Assembly (NCBI GenBank): GCA_033239005.1
Contig: BSQZ01000009.1
Span: 4,101,752-4,165,751 of the forward strand
From: Lamellibrachia satsuma
Lineage: Eukaryota > Annelida > Polychaeta > Sabellida > Siboglinidae
Length of the DNA: 64,000 bases
Direction of reading: 5' to 3'
Shown here: positions 49,111-61,262 of the stretch, piece by piece
How positions within the stretch are numbered: position 1 is the stretch's first letter
How the letters are laid out: each line of letters begins with the position of its first letter
Notes under the pieces: generated by a model
Databases searched by the model: none
The model's input: only the letters and a program-made list of their open reading frames with translations
What the model was told of the DNA's origin: nothing
Translations under genes and position numbers: made by a program

Positions 49111-50133
49111 ATGGACAAACTAGCCTGGCACGACAAACCGGAAACAACGAAGCTGCTGCGAGAGTTTCACGAGAAACACGCCCGCCAGCCACAGAAGGAA
49201 ATTGTTGAGGCCAAACAACGACACACGGAGTACACGGAACTCATCGCCAGCGAGCTGCGGGCGCAGGGGAAATGTTCCCGCATCGAATACACCGGCAGTT
49301 CGTACGAGGGAGTGAAGGTGTCAAACGACCTCGAATTCGACATCATGGTGATCCGGACTGCCGGGAGTCAGGATCTAACACCCGTACCAGCGCGCAATCC
49401 CGGCTATTACAAGCTGAAGGTTGCAGGTGTGGGAACTGGACCCGACGTGTTTAAGGATGCTCTCGGCGACAACCGCTGTCTTTCTCCCATTAAAACTGTC
49501 GACCGATTTTACGGCACGTTGCAGAAAATCATCAACAAACACTCAGACCGGTTGCGCGACGTGACACTCCGACGGCACGGCCCGGCTATCCAGATGGACG
49601 TGTCCCGAGGGAAAGACGTGCCGTGGTATTCCGTCGATGTCGTTCTTGCGCACGAGGTACAGCTAGGTCCGCGAAAGCGAATATTTGTAGCCAAGCAGCT
49701 CAAAACGGCCGACGGGAAGCAGGCGCAAGAAAAGGATACGTGGCGTCTGTCGTTCTCTCTGGACGAGAAGTCGCTGTTCGACGGCATGGACAGTGACAAG
49801 GGCTGTCGCAGGCACGTTTTGCGCATCCTCAAAGTTGTACGTAACCGAGAAGACGGTCTGAAGAAGTTGACGTCATATCATCTGAAGACGGCGCTCTTCT
49901 ACGAGATGAAGGAAGTTAACAACTGGAGCCAGTCTGAGCTCGGTCCGAGGTTCATCGGCGTCCTACGTCGTCTCTACCGAGCCATGGAGCAAGGTCGTCA
50001 GCCGCACTACTTCGTTCCACAGATCAATCTCCTCGATGGAATTGCGCCCATGACTATCGAAAACATTAGATACAGACTGGAGCGTATCTTGCGCCTTGAG
50101 CCTGTCTTCAGGGGACTATTTGAACTGAAATAA
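49111..50133 (+). CDS. cGAS-like receptor, copy 6, mosaic
   Basis: A 340-residue cGLR in one exon (from 49091), ATG 20 bp in. G62-S63, E75 and D77 (LEFDIM), D176 (WYSVDVV), GCRRHVLRILK and LTSYHLKTALFYEM; no zinc thumb. It has a longer loop before the third acid (about 103-125, with GTGPDVFKDAL). The first 240 residues differ from copies 3-5 in many codons and are GC-richer. From about 49823 (CGCATCCTCAAAGTTGT) onward the DNA is nearly identical to copies 3-5. The C-terminus RGLFELK carries no CaaX and is shared with copy 5. Stop TAA. Confidence 0.92.
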   Translation: MDKLAWHDKPETTKLLREFHEKHARQPQKEIVEAKQRHTEYTELIASELRAQGKCSRIEYTGSSYEGVKVSNDLEFDIMVIRTAGSQDLTPVPARNPGYYKLKVAGVGTGPDVFKDALGDNRCLSPIKTVDRFYGTLQKIINKHSDRLRDVTLRRHGPAIQMDVSRGKDVPWYSVDVVLAHEVQLGPRKRIFVAKQLKTADGKQAQEKDTWRLSFSLDEKSLFDGMDSDKGCRRHVLRILKVVRNREDGLKKLTSYHLKTALFYEMKEVNNWSQSELGPRFIGVLRRLYRAMEQGRQPHYFVPQINLLDGIAPMTIENIRYRLERILRLEPVFRGLFELK

Positions 50134-50691
50134 TCTTCATTGACACTTGTGGTCTACTTAAATATGAATATGAACATTTTAATGACATGCATTTGGTAAA
50201 AGGAAAAGAGGAAGACATCGACTCATATGGGACGACTGTCATAACGCGTCCGTTACTTTGTATAGTGGACGTTATTTTTTTTTTGCAATTATTAGGCTGT
50301 CAACATATGACAGTTGTCAACTCTTCTATGAATTCAAATTAAATTCTTTCGCTAGACTCCATCCAGTTAGCCTCTGATCCTTATTGTTGTCATAATGCTC
50401 TGTTGTGGCGGCGGCGACTATAATGTCCAGTCTATGTCTAACCCAATTTCTTCTAGATGGTTCTTCAGTGTCACTACACTACGAGACAGTTATGTATTGT
50501 GGGTGGCTTTAAAGAAAAGCTTCCGTAACTGACCAGCCGCCAGCAACAGACGATCACGCTGAATGTTTAAGGACTTAGCTCAAATGTTATCCCGATTTTA
50601 ACCTGCCCAACATCCACGTTGCATGTAGTCACCTCAGTGCGGCACTGTTCCGAGGAAGAGAGAAACATACATACATACATACATACATACA

Positions 50692-50725
<34 letters not shown>

Positions 50726-51890
50726 CATACATATATTGAATTTAATTGAATTGAACCATGAAATTGCTGCTTCAAAGGTACACTGACAGACACCGATCGA
50801 TATTAATACAGTTGGAAGCCGACACGCATCCGCAGATACATTATTTACTGCAGGGAGAAGTCGTCATGCGTGAGTCGCCAGTAGGCCAACTTTTTTGCAA
50901 TCGATAAACTAAAGGATGATCTCAAAACACTGATGTACGCCATTACACAAAACCGATGTCATTTACCCTCAGACCCCTTCCACCGCTACATGAAATATTT
51001 TTTCGTGTGTTTTCCGCAGCTCGATACCCCGTCGACTCCCGGTGTATTTGTGTTTACAATGAAATGGGGACACGCTTGTGGAGACCTTTCTCTGTTTGTA
51101 TAAATACACCAACTACTTGGTAGGTTGGTAACGGGCAATCAAATTTTATTCATACCCAACAAGGATTGCCGCTGTGCACACAATAATAGCGACTAAGTCT
51201 GCCACAAATTGTGCACAGCCTGGTATTAAGCTGGTGTGTATGACCAATTAGTAAACAATACCAGATAAGATTTAACATTAGTGATATTTTCTACTGTAGC
51301 TAGCAACTGCCGAAGACAGTCTTTACCAAAAAACCCTTGCTGCTCTTAAACAAAGCGACAGCATACAAAAAGGGAAAAAATACCTATGTGCAGACAAGCA
51401 TACATAATTATATGTATATAGTGGTAGCTAGAGTATTTACAATGATATACACAAAAGTGGGGGAATAAACCCCCCGGCCCCACCTGTGTGCAGGTGGTGG
51501 CCCAACCCCCACTAAAGGGCACCGCTACATGAAATATTTTATTACATCGACCTGTGTATACCCGCCCTAATCATTCCTGCTGTAACCATCACATACCATT
51601 CATGTTCAGCCATCATAAGTCATTATGAACTGCAGGCCCGTTCTCTGTGTTTTAAAAAGGGGGTTCGAGCTTACACAATCAGCCGCGAATGTCTGGGATG
51701 ATTTCTGAAAAAGGGGGTTCGTTCGAACCTCCCCCCCACCGAGGACGGGTATGAACTGTGATCGGAAAACCAACTATATTTGTGGGGAAATACACCGAAG
51801 TACGATGTTAAACAGCCGCTAACCCCCCCCAAATAAACCAGTTTCGTGTACATCGATATTTTGGGATCGTCCCTAACAAGCCGCTGAAAG
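50134..51890 (+). other. Downstream of copy 6, nothing coding recognised
   Basis: Contains an (ACAT)n microsatellite at 50667-50735. Inverted C-rich/G-rich strings at 51465-51530 (GGGGGAATAAACCCCCC) and 51660-51740 (AAAGGGGGTTCG) look like degraded inverted-repeat elements. ATTAAATTC at 50339 could serve as a poly(A) signal for copy 6. Confidence 0.35.
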
Positions 51891-51895
51891 ACAAT

Positions 51896-52061
51896 GTTCG
51901 CGAACGTCCCGCGGTTTCCCAAAAAGCGAAACTGACCTAGTTTTCTTGTAACTGCATTTCATACATTAGTCACCCGGATGATTCACGCGATAACCTGATA
52001 CGTGAACATTGCGTCAGAGGGCACTTTTACATAATTAGCAGGGTCGTTTACATCTTCACGG
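51896..52061 (+). promoter_or_regulatory. Orphan ISRE cassette and first exon
   Basis: Palindrome GTTCGCGAAC 51896-51905; exactly 15 bp; AAAAAGCGAAACTG 51921-51934, the closest match in the window to the vertebrate ISRE consensus ending GAAACT; TTTTCTTGTAACTGC from 51941; GATGATTCACGCGATAACC (about 51977) in the AP-1 position. Exon end CTTCACGG/GTAAAG at 52061/52062, and the following intron start (GCTGCATATTTAAATGCTGCC) is like that of copies 3-5. No cGLR coding exon follows in the window. Confidence 0.6.
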
Positions 52062-52732
52062 GTAAAGCGCTGCATATTTAAATGCTGCCTGTCACTCTGC
52101 GCTGTTGTTTGCAGGCGCTGTCACACTGACAACGTGGATGTCTTGCCACGCATGCCAACGTTGAGTTTCTGCCAAGACAGGGCTGTAATAAAGGAGGCGC
52201 GTATGTCTCTGCGAAACCCATTTTTTCTCAGAGATTGTGCGCGTTCATTTCGAGTAGCTGACACACAGAAGAACAATGCAAACACGTGAACGGACCAAAC
52301 CCTGAAAAAGGGCATGCCCAGTTCCCCCAAAAACAACACCAGGTGACAAGTCTACTTGATATCCAAATGTCTATAGGATATGCACGCACGCATGCACACA
52401 CACAACACACACAACACACACAACACACACACAGCCCCCCTCTTATAAGGCCATTCCTTATGCAAAGGGGCAATGGCCTTATAAAATAGGGGTGGCCTTC
52501 GTGAAACTGTCATGAGTAAGCCTCGTTTACTACATGGTAAGGTGACCTCTGGTGAGGAGGTGGCTTCTTGTCTAATAAGATGGGAACACTGTATGTATAA
52601 ACTACAGTAGATTGTGCTTGCGATATATTTACCAAATAGATTGAATAATTGTTTGTTTATGAATTTATGTGAATTTATGGTTTCTGTATTCATACCACGA
52701 CCCATTGCCACGATCATTCAATCAATTCTAGT
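52062..52732 (+). other. Intron-like stretch after the orphan first exon
   Basis: Includes a CACACAACA microsatellite at 52385-52432. No gene recognised. Confidence 0.3.
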
Positions 52733-53810
52733 TTGAACGTGTTCTACATAGATTTTCAGAAAGCCTTCGATAAAGTGCCACACCAAAGATTGATACTTAA
52801 ACTAAAAACCCATTTTATAGGTAATGATGTAATCAACTGGACAGAAAAGTGGCTTACACATAGAAGACAGAGAGTAATAGTAGACGATGAGATTTCAAAC
52901 TGGAAATCGGTTTTGATTGGGGTACCACAGGGATCAGTATTAGGCCCTATACTGTTTTTAATATAATTTTTTTTATATAAATGATCTAGAAGATGACATA
53001 TCTAACAAAGTACTCAAATTTGCAGATGACACAAAAGTATTCAGAGAGGTTACAAATGATACAGATAAACAAAGTTTACAGGATGATCTAGATAAATTAG
53101 CTAAATGGTCAGAAAAATGGCAAATGTTATTCAATTTTGGGAAGTGCAAATGTATACACATAAGACATGGAAACATGGACGAAGAATATAAAATGGGGGA
53201 TGCTGTACTAGGTCGAACCACACAAGAAAAGGACTTAGGAGTAACATTTAGTGCTGACATGAAAGTTTCAGAGCAATGTAGGATTGCTGCTTCAAAAGGA
53301 AATAAAATTATAGGGCTAATTAGGAGAACTATCATGTATAAGGAAAAACAGCTAACTGTACCACTGTATAAAGCAATAGTTATACCACATTTGGAATATT
53401 GTATTCAAGCATGGAGGCCATATCGTAAAAAGGACATAGACAAGCTAGAACGAATACAACGAAGAGCAACCAAAATGATTCCAGAATTGAGAGACCTTAG
53501 TTACGAAAGTCGCTTATTACAATGTGGTTTGACAACATTAGACACCAGGAGATTAAGAGGAGACCAAATAGAAGTGTTTAAAATAGTGAATGGTTATGAG
53601 GATGTTGATAGGAATATGTTCTTCAAACTTAAAGAAGGCAATAGAACAAGAGGACACAAATCAGCATCAGTTAAGGAGCAGTGTAGGCTGGACATGAGAA
53701 AGTACTCTATCTCAAAGAGGATGATAAATGAATGGAACAAACTGTAAAATGATTGTGTTAATGCTAGTAGTGTGAATATGTTTAAGAATAGAATTGACAT
53801 ATATTTGATA
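52733..53810 (+). mobile_element. LINE fragment, 3' part: reverse transcriptase
   Basis: 52733-52964 encodes FYIDFQKAFDKVPHQRLILK and IGVPQGSVLGPILFLI. After a frame break at about 52965 comes VLKFADDTKVF, the catalytic FADD box. 53124-53747 encodes KDLGVTFSADMKVSEQC, PLYKAIVIPHLEYCIQAWRP and KLERIQRRATKMIPELRDLS, ending INEWNKL with a TAA. CR1/jockey-type; the last 200 codons are intact, so insertion is fairly recent. GATAAGCCAATGGCTTCC at about 53851 is its 3' UTR. Confidence 0.9.
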
Positions 53811-55900
53811 AGGGTGAACTACACATAGATGAGAAAATTGTTGGACTCTCGATAAGCCAATGGCTTCCTTGTCCACTTGCCATCTGGAACGTGTTGTTTG
53901 GGATGGCAATCTTGGTAAATCTTGTTAAATCTTGTTGTGCTAGCACATGTGCATCACAGCGATGAACTCGTCACGTCATGCAAAGGTGCATAAACTCCGT
54001 GCGATTGACACCGATGCTGTGATCAAGCTTTCCTTGTCACTTTGGGTAATATTAGACAAGTTCGCCACTGCTGTAACTTATTAAATCAGGAAATAGACTT
54101 TCCATATCACTTTCATACCTTCGTATACCATTAATTTTGACTTGATGAAAACAAATCCGGCAAAAAAGGGGAGGTGCTCGGACCCCTGATGAACATCCCT
54201 TGGATCAGCCCCTGAAACCTATTATGAATCATAGCAACATATATAGCTATTTCCGTACTTCTTTACTTCGCGATTCATCGTTTCGTAATCGGGTAATGTT
54301 GCGCTACTTTCTGCAGATGTAATATGCCCTGCATTCAATACGTAGGTTACACATATTTGACCCCCAGCCCTGTTATGCTCAACTATGAGTATTTAAGGGT
54401 CATCAACCAAACATATTCTGACTCGGTAACGAGACTGTTTCGTCTTAGAACAGTTTCTCACATTCCGCGTGAACACTGAGAGGCGCTTTTAGGTTTAATC
54501 CAATATGAAATCCCCCAACTTACCATAACGTTGTTAATAAAATGTGTAAATGGACCACGAGTAATCAAAACAAGCGAACTTTACCATTATAAGCTGAATT
54601 AGTGTCGAGTTAGGTGCATTAATCATTATGGCTATATATCCTACATTGCAAGGCCATTGAGTTGTGTATGGAAGAGGTATTTGAACGTCGCCTAACAATG
54701 AGTGGCATTTCCAGAATGTGGCCAACCATAAGAGGTCAGCTACACAGATACAATGCAATCTTCAGACATGATTCTCTGGCGTCCAGTAAGGTGAGCAATG
54801 GCAATCTGGACCTGCAATTCGCTCCTGATAACATATGATTTTAATATACTTGTGGATATTGATACTGGTGATAGCTAGATTGATAGCTGACAGGATTAAG
54901 GATGTGTGACTTACTGACAGACTTCATGACTCGAGTCAGATGGGCTGACTCGAGTCGCATATTTTCTTGACTTATGACTTGACATGGAATTCAGATAGAT
55001 GACTCGAACTTGACTTGCAGGTTATTGGCTTGATATTTGACTTGACTTGCAGGTCAATGACTTGAGACTTGACTTACCAGTTTGTGACTTGTAAAAAAAG
55101 TCTGCTAACTGGCTATGTATGGTTTAACCCAACGTGTTTTTGCACCAACTCATCGATCAGGCCACGGCCTGGATTTAGGCTGCCAGTCGAGTTCAGTATC
55201 AAGATCAATGCAAGACATGGTTATGGTCCTTGGTACCTTGATAGAAATGTTCACCACCAGAAATACATAACATGGACTAAGAACCCGTGATGCGTTAACA
55301 CTTGATGTGCCAATGATAATGTTTTGTGGCTACGGTCAACAAATAGTCTGAGTATCATAAAACTACTTTGTGTTGCTTATAACGTCCATGAATCCACCAT
55401 TGACCTATAGGCGGATAGCATATTACGCATTTTACACAGCTGACGAATGATGCACTTTGGGAGATTGTGGTGTCTGTGCTAGTAGCGATCACATGTAAAC
55501 TAATAAAAAAATAAATAAAATCATCCAACCATGGAAAAATAATGTATAGCCTAATCGGAGGCCTTCTTGAGGAAATATCTATTTTTAAACACCACCGTGT
55601 AACGCAGCATATGCTATGATATTGAATGGCGGCCTATGTTGAATTGGAATGGAATATTTTCCCTTTTCTTCTTTTTCCACGGCTACACAGCGAAAACCTG
55701 ATTTGACACAGTATATTTCGATTTAAAAATAAATCGACGCGTGTTGTGCCAACGAAAGATGTACTGAAGAGCTGAATAAATGTGAAATATTTATGAAAAA
55801 TAAGACAATTCTCTTTGTTATTATATCGCCACTGAACCGACGAGATATATCGACAACACAGTGCAATCAAATATGTTTAAGTACAAACGTTTCACTGTGC
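53811..55900 (+). other. No gene recognised
   Basis: Unremarkable sequence. 54960-55080 carries degenerate copies, in the opposite orientation, of the 59-bp repeat unit (GACTTGACTTGCAGGTCAAT). Confidence 0.3.
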
Positions 55901-55904
55901 AATA

Positions 55905-56735
55905 ATGCCCTTCTGGACTTTACCACCTGGACATTACCCTTCTGGACGTTGCCCCTTGGCCATTACCCTTTTGGACTTTACCCCCTGGACAATACCCTTC
56001 TGGACTTTACCCCCTGGACATTACCCTTCTGGACTTTATCCCCTGGACATTACCCTTCTGGACATTGCCCTTTGGACATTACCCTTCCGGACTTTACCCC
56101 CTGGACATTACACTTCTGGACATTGCCCTTCTGGACATTGCCCTTCTGGATTTTACCCCCTGGCCATTACCCTTCTGGACATTGCCCCTTGGACATTACC
56201 CTTCTGGACTTTTACCCCCTGAACATTACCCTTCTGGACATTGCCCTTCTGGACTTTACCCCCTGGCCATTACCCTTCTGGACATTGCCCCTTGGACATT
56301 ACCCTTCTGGACTTTACCCCCTGGGCATTACCCTTCTGGAATTTACCCCCTGGACATTACCCTTCTGGACTTTACCCCCTGGATATTACCCTTCTGGACT
56401 TTACCCCCTGGACATTACCCTTCTGGACATTGCCCCTTGGACATTGATCCTTGGACATTACCCTTCTGGACTTTACCCCCTGGATATTACCTTTCTGGAC
56501 TTTACCCCCTGGACATTACCCTTCTGGACATTGCCCTTTGGACATTACCCTTCTGGACATTGCCCCTTGGACATTACCCTTCTGGACTTTACCCCCTGGA
56601 CATTACCCTTCTGGACAATGATCCTTGGACATTACCATTCTGGACATTACCCCCTGGACATTACCCTTCTGGACTTTACCCCCTGGACATTACCCTTCTG
56701 GACATTGCCCCTTGGACATTACCTCTGGACAATAT
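55905..56735 (+). repeat. 14-15 bp minisatellite with 29-bp higher order
   Basis: About 57 half-units of CTGGACATTACCCTT, CTGGACTTTACCCC and CTGGACATTGCCCCTT, commonly alternating as a 29-bp pair. All three frames stay open in places, producing FWTLPPGHYPSGLYPLDIT-like frames up to 318 residues that are not genes. Confidence 0.97.
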
Positions 56736-57109
56736 CCCAACGGGGTTAATGTCCTAGGGAGTAATGCATACCCCCCTCCCCCGATCAAACACATTAAGAT
56801 AGTGTATGCTTTAAACTATAACCGAAGGAATCTTACTCCTAACCCCTAATCTAGATCATAATAATAATTTAACCCTAGAATAATTCCTAAATGGAATAAA
56901 CGTTTCCCTTGAAGCTAATCCTAAGACCTCAAAAAGACCCTAACTAGGTGGTTAATGTCCAGAAGCTGATTCCCAGACGGGTAATGTCCGGAGGGTATTG
57001 TCCTGTCACCATTTGAAATATGAAATCTCGAATAACTATTACAATAACGCCTACTGAAATTCAAGAGAGCAGAACTGGGTGAACTGCTTGTTTGTTCGTT
57101 GCTTCAACC
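56736..57109 (+). other. No gene recognised
   Basis: Includes echoes of the 55.9 kb minisatellite unit in reverse sense (GGTAATGTCCGGAGGG, about 56981), suggesting an inverted relic copy. Confidence 0.3.
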
Positions 57110-57560
57110 AAGACGGAAGTAACACGCGCCACTGCCGCTGGTAACAGGAACGACCTAATTTCCCAGAAACTCCATCATTCAGTCATTCCTACACAAAGGA
57201 TGGCTAAACGTTGGTGTAGACATCTGAAAACCACAGACGTAGAGGTGTACAAAGAATAGACGTGGGAAATGTGAGATTTGATCAAACAAGAAAAGAAAAG
57301 ATAGCACAATAATTATACAGACAGGCATACCAATTTTTTCACCAAGCAGAGCACAATAAACAATTGTCGAGGATGACGCATAAATTAAAACTGATGGACT
57401 CATGTATAACTAATTGAATAATAAAACACATTTCATGGGCTTTCCTATTAATTAATAAATTAACACACCTGTCTTTGTCGCATGAAAAGAAGCACATTTC
57501 CCGGAAATTGGGTCACAAACGTTTCTTTAATTGGCTGAATCGACTCACGCGGCCAGACTT
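57110..57560 (+). promoter_or_regulatory. Orphan STAT-site cassette pair
   Basis: 57145-57175: AACGACCTAATTTCCCAGAA (from 57149) then ACTCCATC, with TTCCCAGAA (57160-57168) a perfect STAT-type site; close to the copy 6 cassette. 57485-57555: GAAAAGAAGCACATTTCCCG (from 57484), with TTCCCGGAA (57498-57506), then CTGAATCGACTCACGCGG (about 57535), matching the second cassette of copies 4 and 5. The two-cassette layout suggests a further cGLR gene to the right of, or lost from, the window. The donor is uncertain. Confidence 0.45.
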
Positions 57561-60500
57561 CGGCTTTCAACGGTAAACGAAGTAGTCGGTTCGGTGCGTC
57601 TCTCTCGAAGCCGGGGCGTTTGACTGGTTCCGGTACAGATCTCCACTGCATCATTATTTGTATGTATTCTCGTACGGACTAGATAGGTGATTCGCTTAAG
57701 TCGCGAGAACCACCCTTCTTTGTGGGTTTCAGCTGTATATCTCCATTCTGTGAGTACGCAATAAGTATGTAATGCTTACATGTTTACATTACAAGACTAT
57801 GTCGGCCCTTTTATTTACTGTTGTACGAGCACTTCGGTCCTGGTGTGTCGTCCAAGACATATTATTTCTTATTTTATTCCTGCATGTAGGTGTTTAACGG
57901 GTGGGCAAATAGGTTGTACACATCGTAATTGTTATCACATGATTGTGTAGGCGCGAGCCAAGGTTCCAAACCACGTACGTCATGGTCACGTCTTCGTGAG
58001 CACTGTAATAAACCATTGCCTAGTGTTGAGCGTCCTGGTATTGAGGTATACCTTATAAGGTACACCTGGTATATGCACGTGTTGTCTAGACATGTTGTGT
58101 TATTTTAAATGACATGGAGTGACTTGTTACCAAGGCATCGTGGTAAAACAAGCATGGATGACGTTTTTTGTGAGAAAATATAGGTGGAGAATCAAGTTTT
58201 ACACTGTCTTGTCAAGAAATGACAGTTGCATGTTATGGACTGGGTGTTTTAAAGCATATTGTATAGGCTAGCTAGCCCAGTATGGTGTCATATGTGTGCA
58301 ATTTCCAGCTGGGAAATGGAAGACAGTTCTTGTACATAGATTAATGTATATGCTACACCATAATTTATCAAAGATTCCTAGACATCTAAGTTGTAGCCAT
58401 ATTTGCAATGTCAGCTTGTGTGTTAATCCACAGCATATGATACTGGAGTCACTGCATGTAAACAACAATAGAAGACAGTGTGTGAGAGAGCAGCATTGTT
58501 TTGGTCATGGTCATTACCCTCAGTGTATTTAGAAATTGTGCAGTTGAACAGGTGAGAGACAAATCAAAGAATTAATTAAGCCAGTGTTATCATTACTGAC
58601 CAGTGTGTGTGTTTTTGCATGCTCAGCTGCTTGCCTGTCTGTCTGTGTGTCCATGCTTCGTTGTGCTCGCAGGGCTATGAGGTAATCCTCTCTTGAACTC
58701 CCCTCACATACATGTGGGGGGAGTGTGTGGCACACTTCCACCTTTACTAATAGAAGCTTTGCTTGTCTCCAGTTTCCACAGTAGAGTGTCCCCCGCTCCA
58801 TAATTCAGCCTGTCAATGGCTGCACAGGCACATTCCTTGACATTGCGACTGAAGTTCACATTTTTTGGTAGAGAAGCACTCACTCCTCTGTTCAGGCCAT
58901 CATTTCGGTTTGTGTTAAGACACAGTTTTGTTAACGCTTGTGCATTTCCCCCTTATCTTAGATGCAGAATCTTTCTCAATGTAATCCTGTCTCTACTGGT
59001 CATGTTGAGATAGTGGAGAGTACCTGTCTGCAGGTACATTGATTTTTTTCACCAGTTTCCTTTCCCACCTGAGCAGGCTATAGAGGAGTACCTGCAAATC
59101 TTGCAGTCACCTCCATAGCAATCCAGTGTCAATGTTGCTGTGCAGTTATCATGCCCTGGACAGGTGACATAAAATCCTCTCCTTCAAAATGAAGCCCCCA
59201 AGGTGCACAATTTATTCTGTATGTGTAGAACCACAATATCCTGGCACAGTGTGCCCCTTCTGAAAGCCACATCTCCTCTCATGTTTGGCTATTTGGAACT
59301 TCGCCACACCTTCACTTTTCTTCTCCATGCTGATATCTGTATCAGAGTCAAAAACTTTTCCTATCTGACTGATCTGGGAGCAATCTGTCCAACTGACATT
59401 TAAACAATGGCCATAATTTTAGTGGGGTAGACCACTTGTCTGTCATGCTGCACAGCTATTGGCTGAGAAAATACCCCAATGTAGATTCTGAATAGAATTT
59501 ACAACCCCCTGTAGTTGAAATCTGAGCAAAAAGTAGGCTTATCGTCACTGTAGTTGCAACAGGAGACACTCAAAAGCCCCAAACAGGCAGCATTCCATTC
59601 TATCTCGTTGACAGGCAGTTGGCACTTTCACTGACTTGAAATTGGGTCATCCGTGTCAGAAATGCCAAATGTTCACATGAAAACTTGTCAGATATATAGC
59701 TTGTTTTCACACATACCATAATTCGTTGTAGTTTGAACGCTCAATATTATCTATCAATGTTGTGAAATACACAGAAATGCCTGCTTTTTGCCCAAAAACA
59801 GTGCATATTAAAAAAAATTAAAAAAATATTTTAATAAAAAATTAGTTGACAATTTTAGTGTTGTATTGATGAAAATACCCCATATTTTGTGAAACACTTG
59901 TAAGATTTTCTATGTCTCTGGCACAGCAAGCAGTGTGGGCTTTATGACTAAAGTGCATATGTGCAACTCAGCCCACTTGAAATTCTTCCCCTCACATACG
60001 GGGGCATGTCTCGGTGACATATCAATTAATGTGTTGCATTGCGATGTGGATTTCCTTCTGTGATTTATCGAGATAAAGGTTTTTCTTCGATTTGGTATAA
60101 CTTTCGTGACGGTTTGTGATATGTCGGAAATTAATTAGGGCACGGACCACAGTCAGAATCCATCCGCCATTACATACATAAAGAGTCCCAAGGAAAAAAT
60201 TCATTGTGCAGATATGGTTTATTTGTGAGAGCAGAAATTGTGCGCATGAGTGAGTAGAAGTGATGTTTTTGTGCACAGTAGCATCTAAGCTTTGAAATGA
60301 TGCCATTTGTCATTAGGTATACCGGTTGCGTAATGACACAGTGGCTGTTAGGCAGGATGTACTCATATTTGAGAAACCGGGGAATTTCATGGCAGAAATG
60401 CACGGGCCTCATGCTTTGAAGCAATTTGTGCGAAAAGGAGGTATGTCATTTTCACGAATTTCGCACACCAGGTGTCTTAGTGGGTCTGTCATTTTCTGTG

Positions 60501-60684
60501 AATTTTTAAAAAAAATTGTAGGATAAATTTTCAATGTAGGCGCAAGAATGTTATAATGGTCGTCTATGGGAAAAGTGACTGTGGTCCGTGCCCACATCGC
60601 TCAATAACAAGCCATCTTCGACACAGCTAACATTGAATTTGTGAATCTCAGGACTATAGCCTATATCGATAAAAAAACGTCGTT
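57561..60684 (+). other. No gene recognised
   Basis: Moderate composition, few repeats. Short frames on both strands (for example 57654-57460 minus and 58801-58529 minus) have no motifs I can name. 58530-59440 may be a decayed coding region read on the minus strand, but stops are frequent. Confidence 0.3.
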
Positions 60685-61262
60685 TTGATTATTCCGGAAA
60701 GAGAGCGTTTGCCGCTGCCTGGGAGCATGAGTACTTCTTTTGCTATGTGTTTGATATGCAGAGAAAGCGTTGCTGATTTGAAACGCTATAACGTGAAGCG
60801 GCATTGCGATTCGAAGCATAAAAAGTGCTTTGACGGTGCATATGTAGGAAAAGACGAACGCATGAAGGAGTTCAAGAAACGATTTGATGCAACAACTTGG
60901 GCGAGACGAGAGAGTATCTGTGTTTACAGACATTTCAAGCCATCTTAATGGAGCCAGCTATCGCATCTGTTACTCGCTCAACACCAGGTGCCGTTTACTC
61001 ACTCAGAATTGTTCAAGAAGGCTTTCATGGCCAGTGCCGAAGTTCTGTTCGCTGGTTTTCAGATTGCAACAGATTGGGAAACTGCCACTTTCACCCGACA
61101 CATGTGCCCGTTGATTTCTTTAACGCCAATATCCTCGGAAAATCCGAGCTCAGTGGCGCAACAAAACCAAAGGATTAGGCATTCTCGTGACCATGTACAA
61201 TGGAAAAAGTCGTCAACCGATGGATGGAGGTGCCAAGAAGCTAAGGAGGATAGACCATTTTG
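60685..61262 (+). pseudogene. hAT-like transposase fragment with BED-type zinc finger (GTF2IRD2/ZBED5-like)
   Basis: 60724-60948 encodes MSTSFAMCLICRESVADLKR, then YNVKRHCDSKHKKCFDGAYV: C-x2-C ... H-x4-H spacing of a BED-like finger, with the layout typical of GTF2IRD2/ZBED5-like transposase-derived proteins. After frame breaks, 60988-61120 encodes PFTHSELFKKAFMASAEVLF, the next conserved block, then homology fades and an L2 LINE abuts. Broken and 3'-truncated. Confidence 0.65.

Noticed and set aside
50134..50199. Possible read-through tail for copy 6
   Set aside because: The frame after the TAA runs only about 20 codons and ends TCIW, with no CaaX box and no similarity to the copy 3-5 tails.
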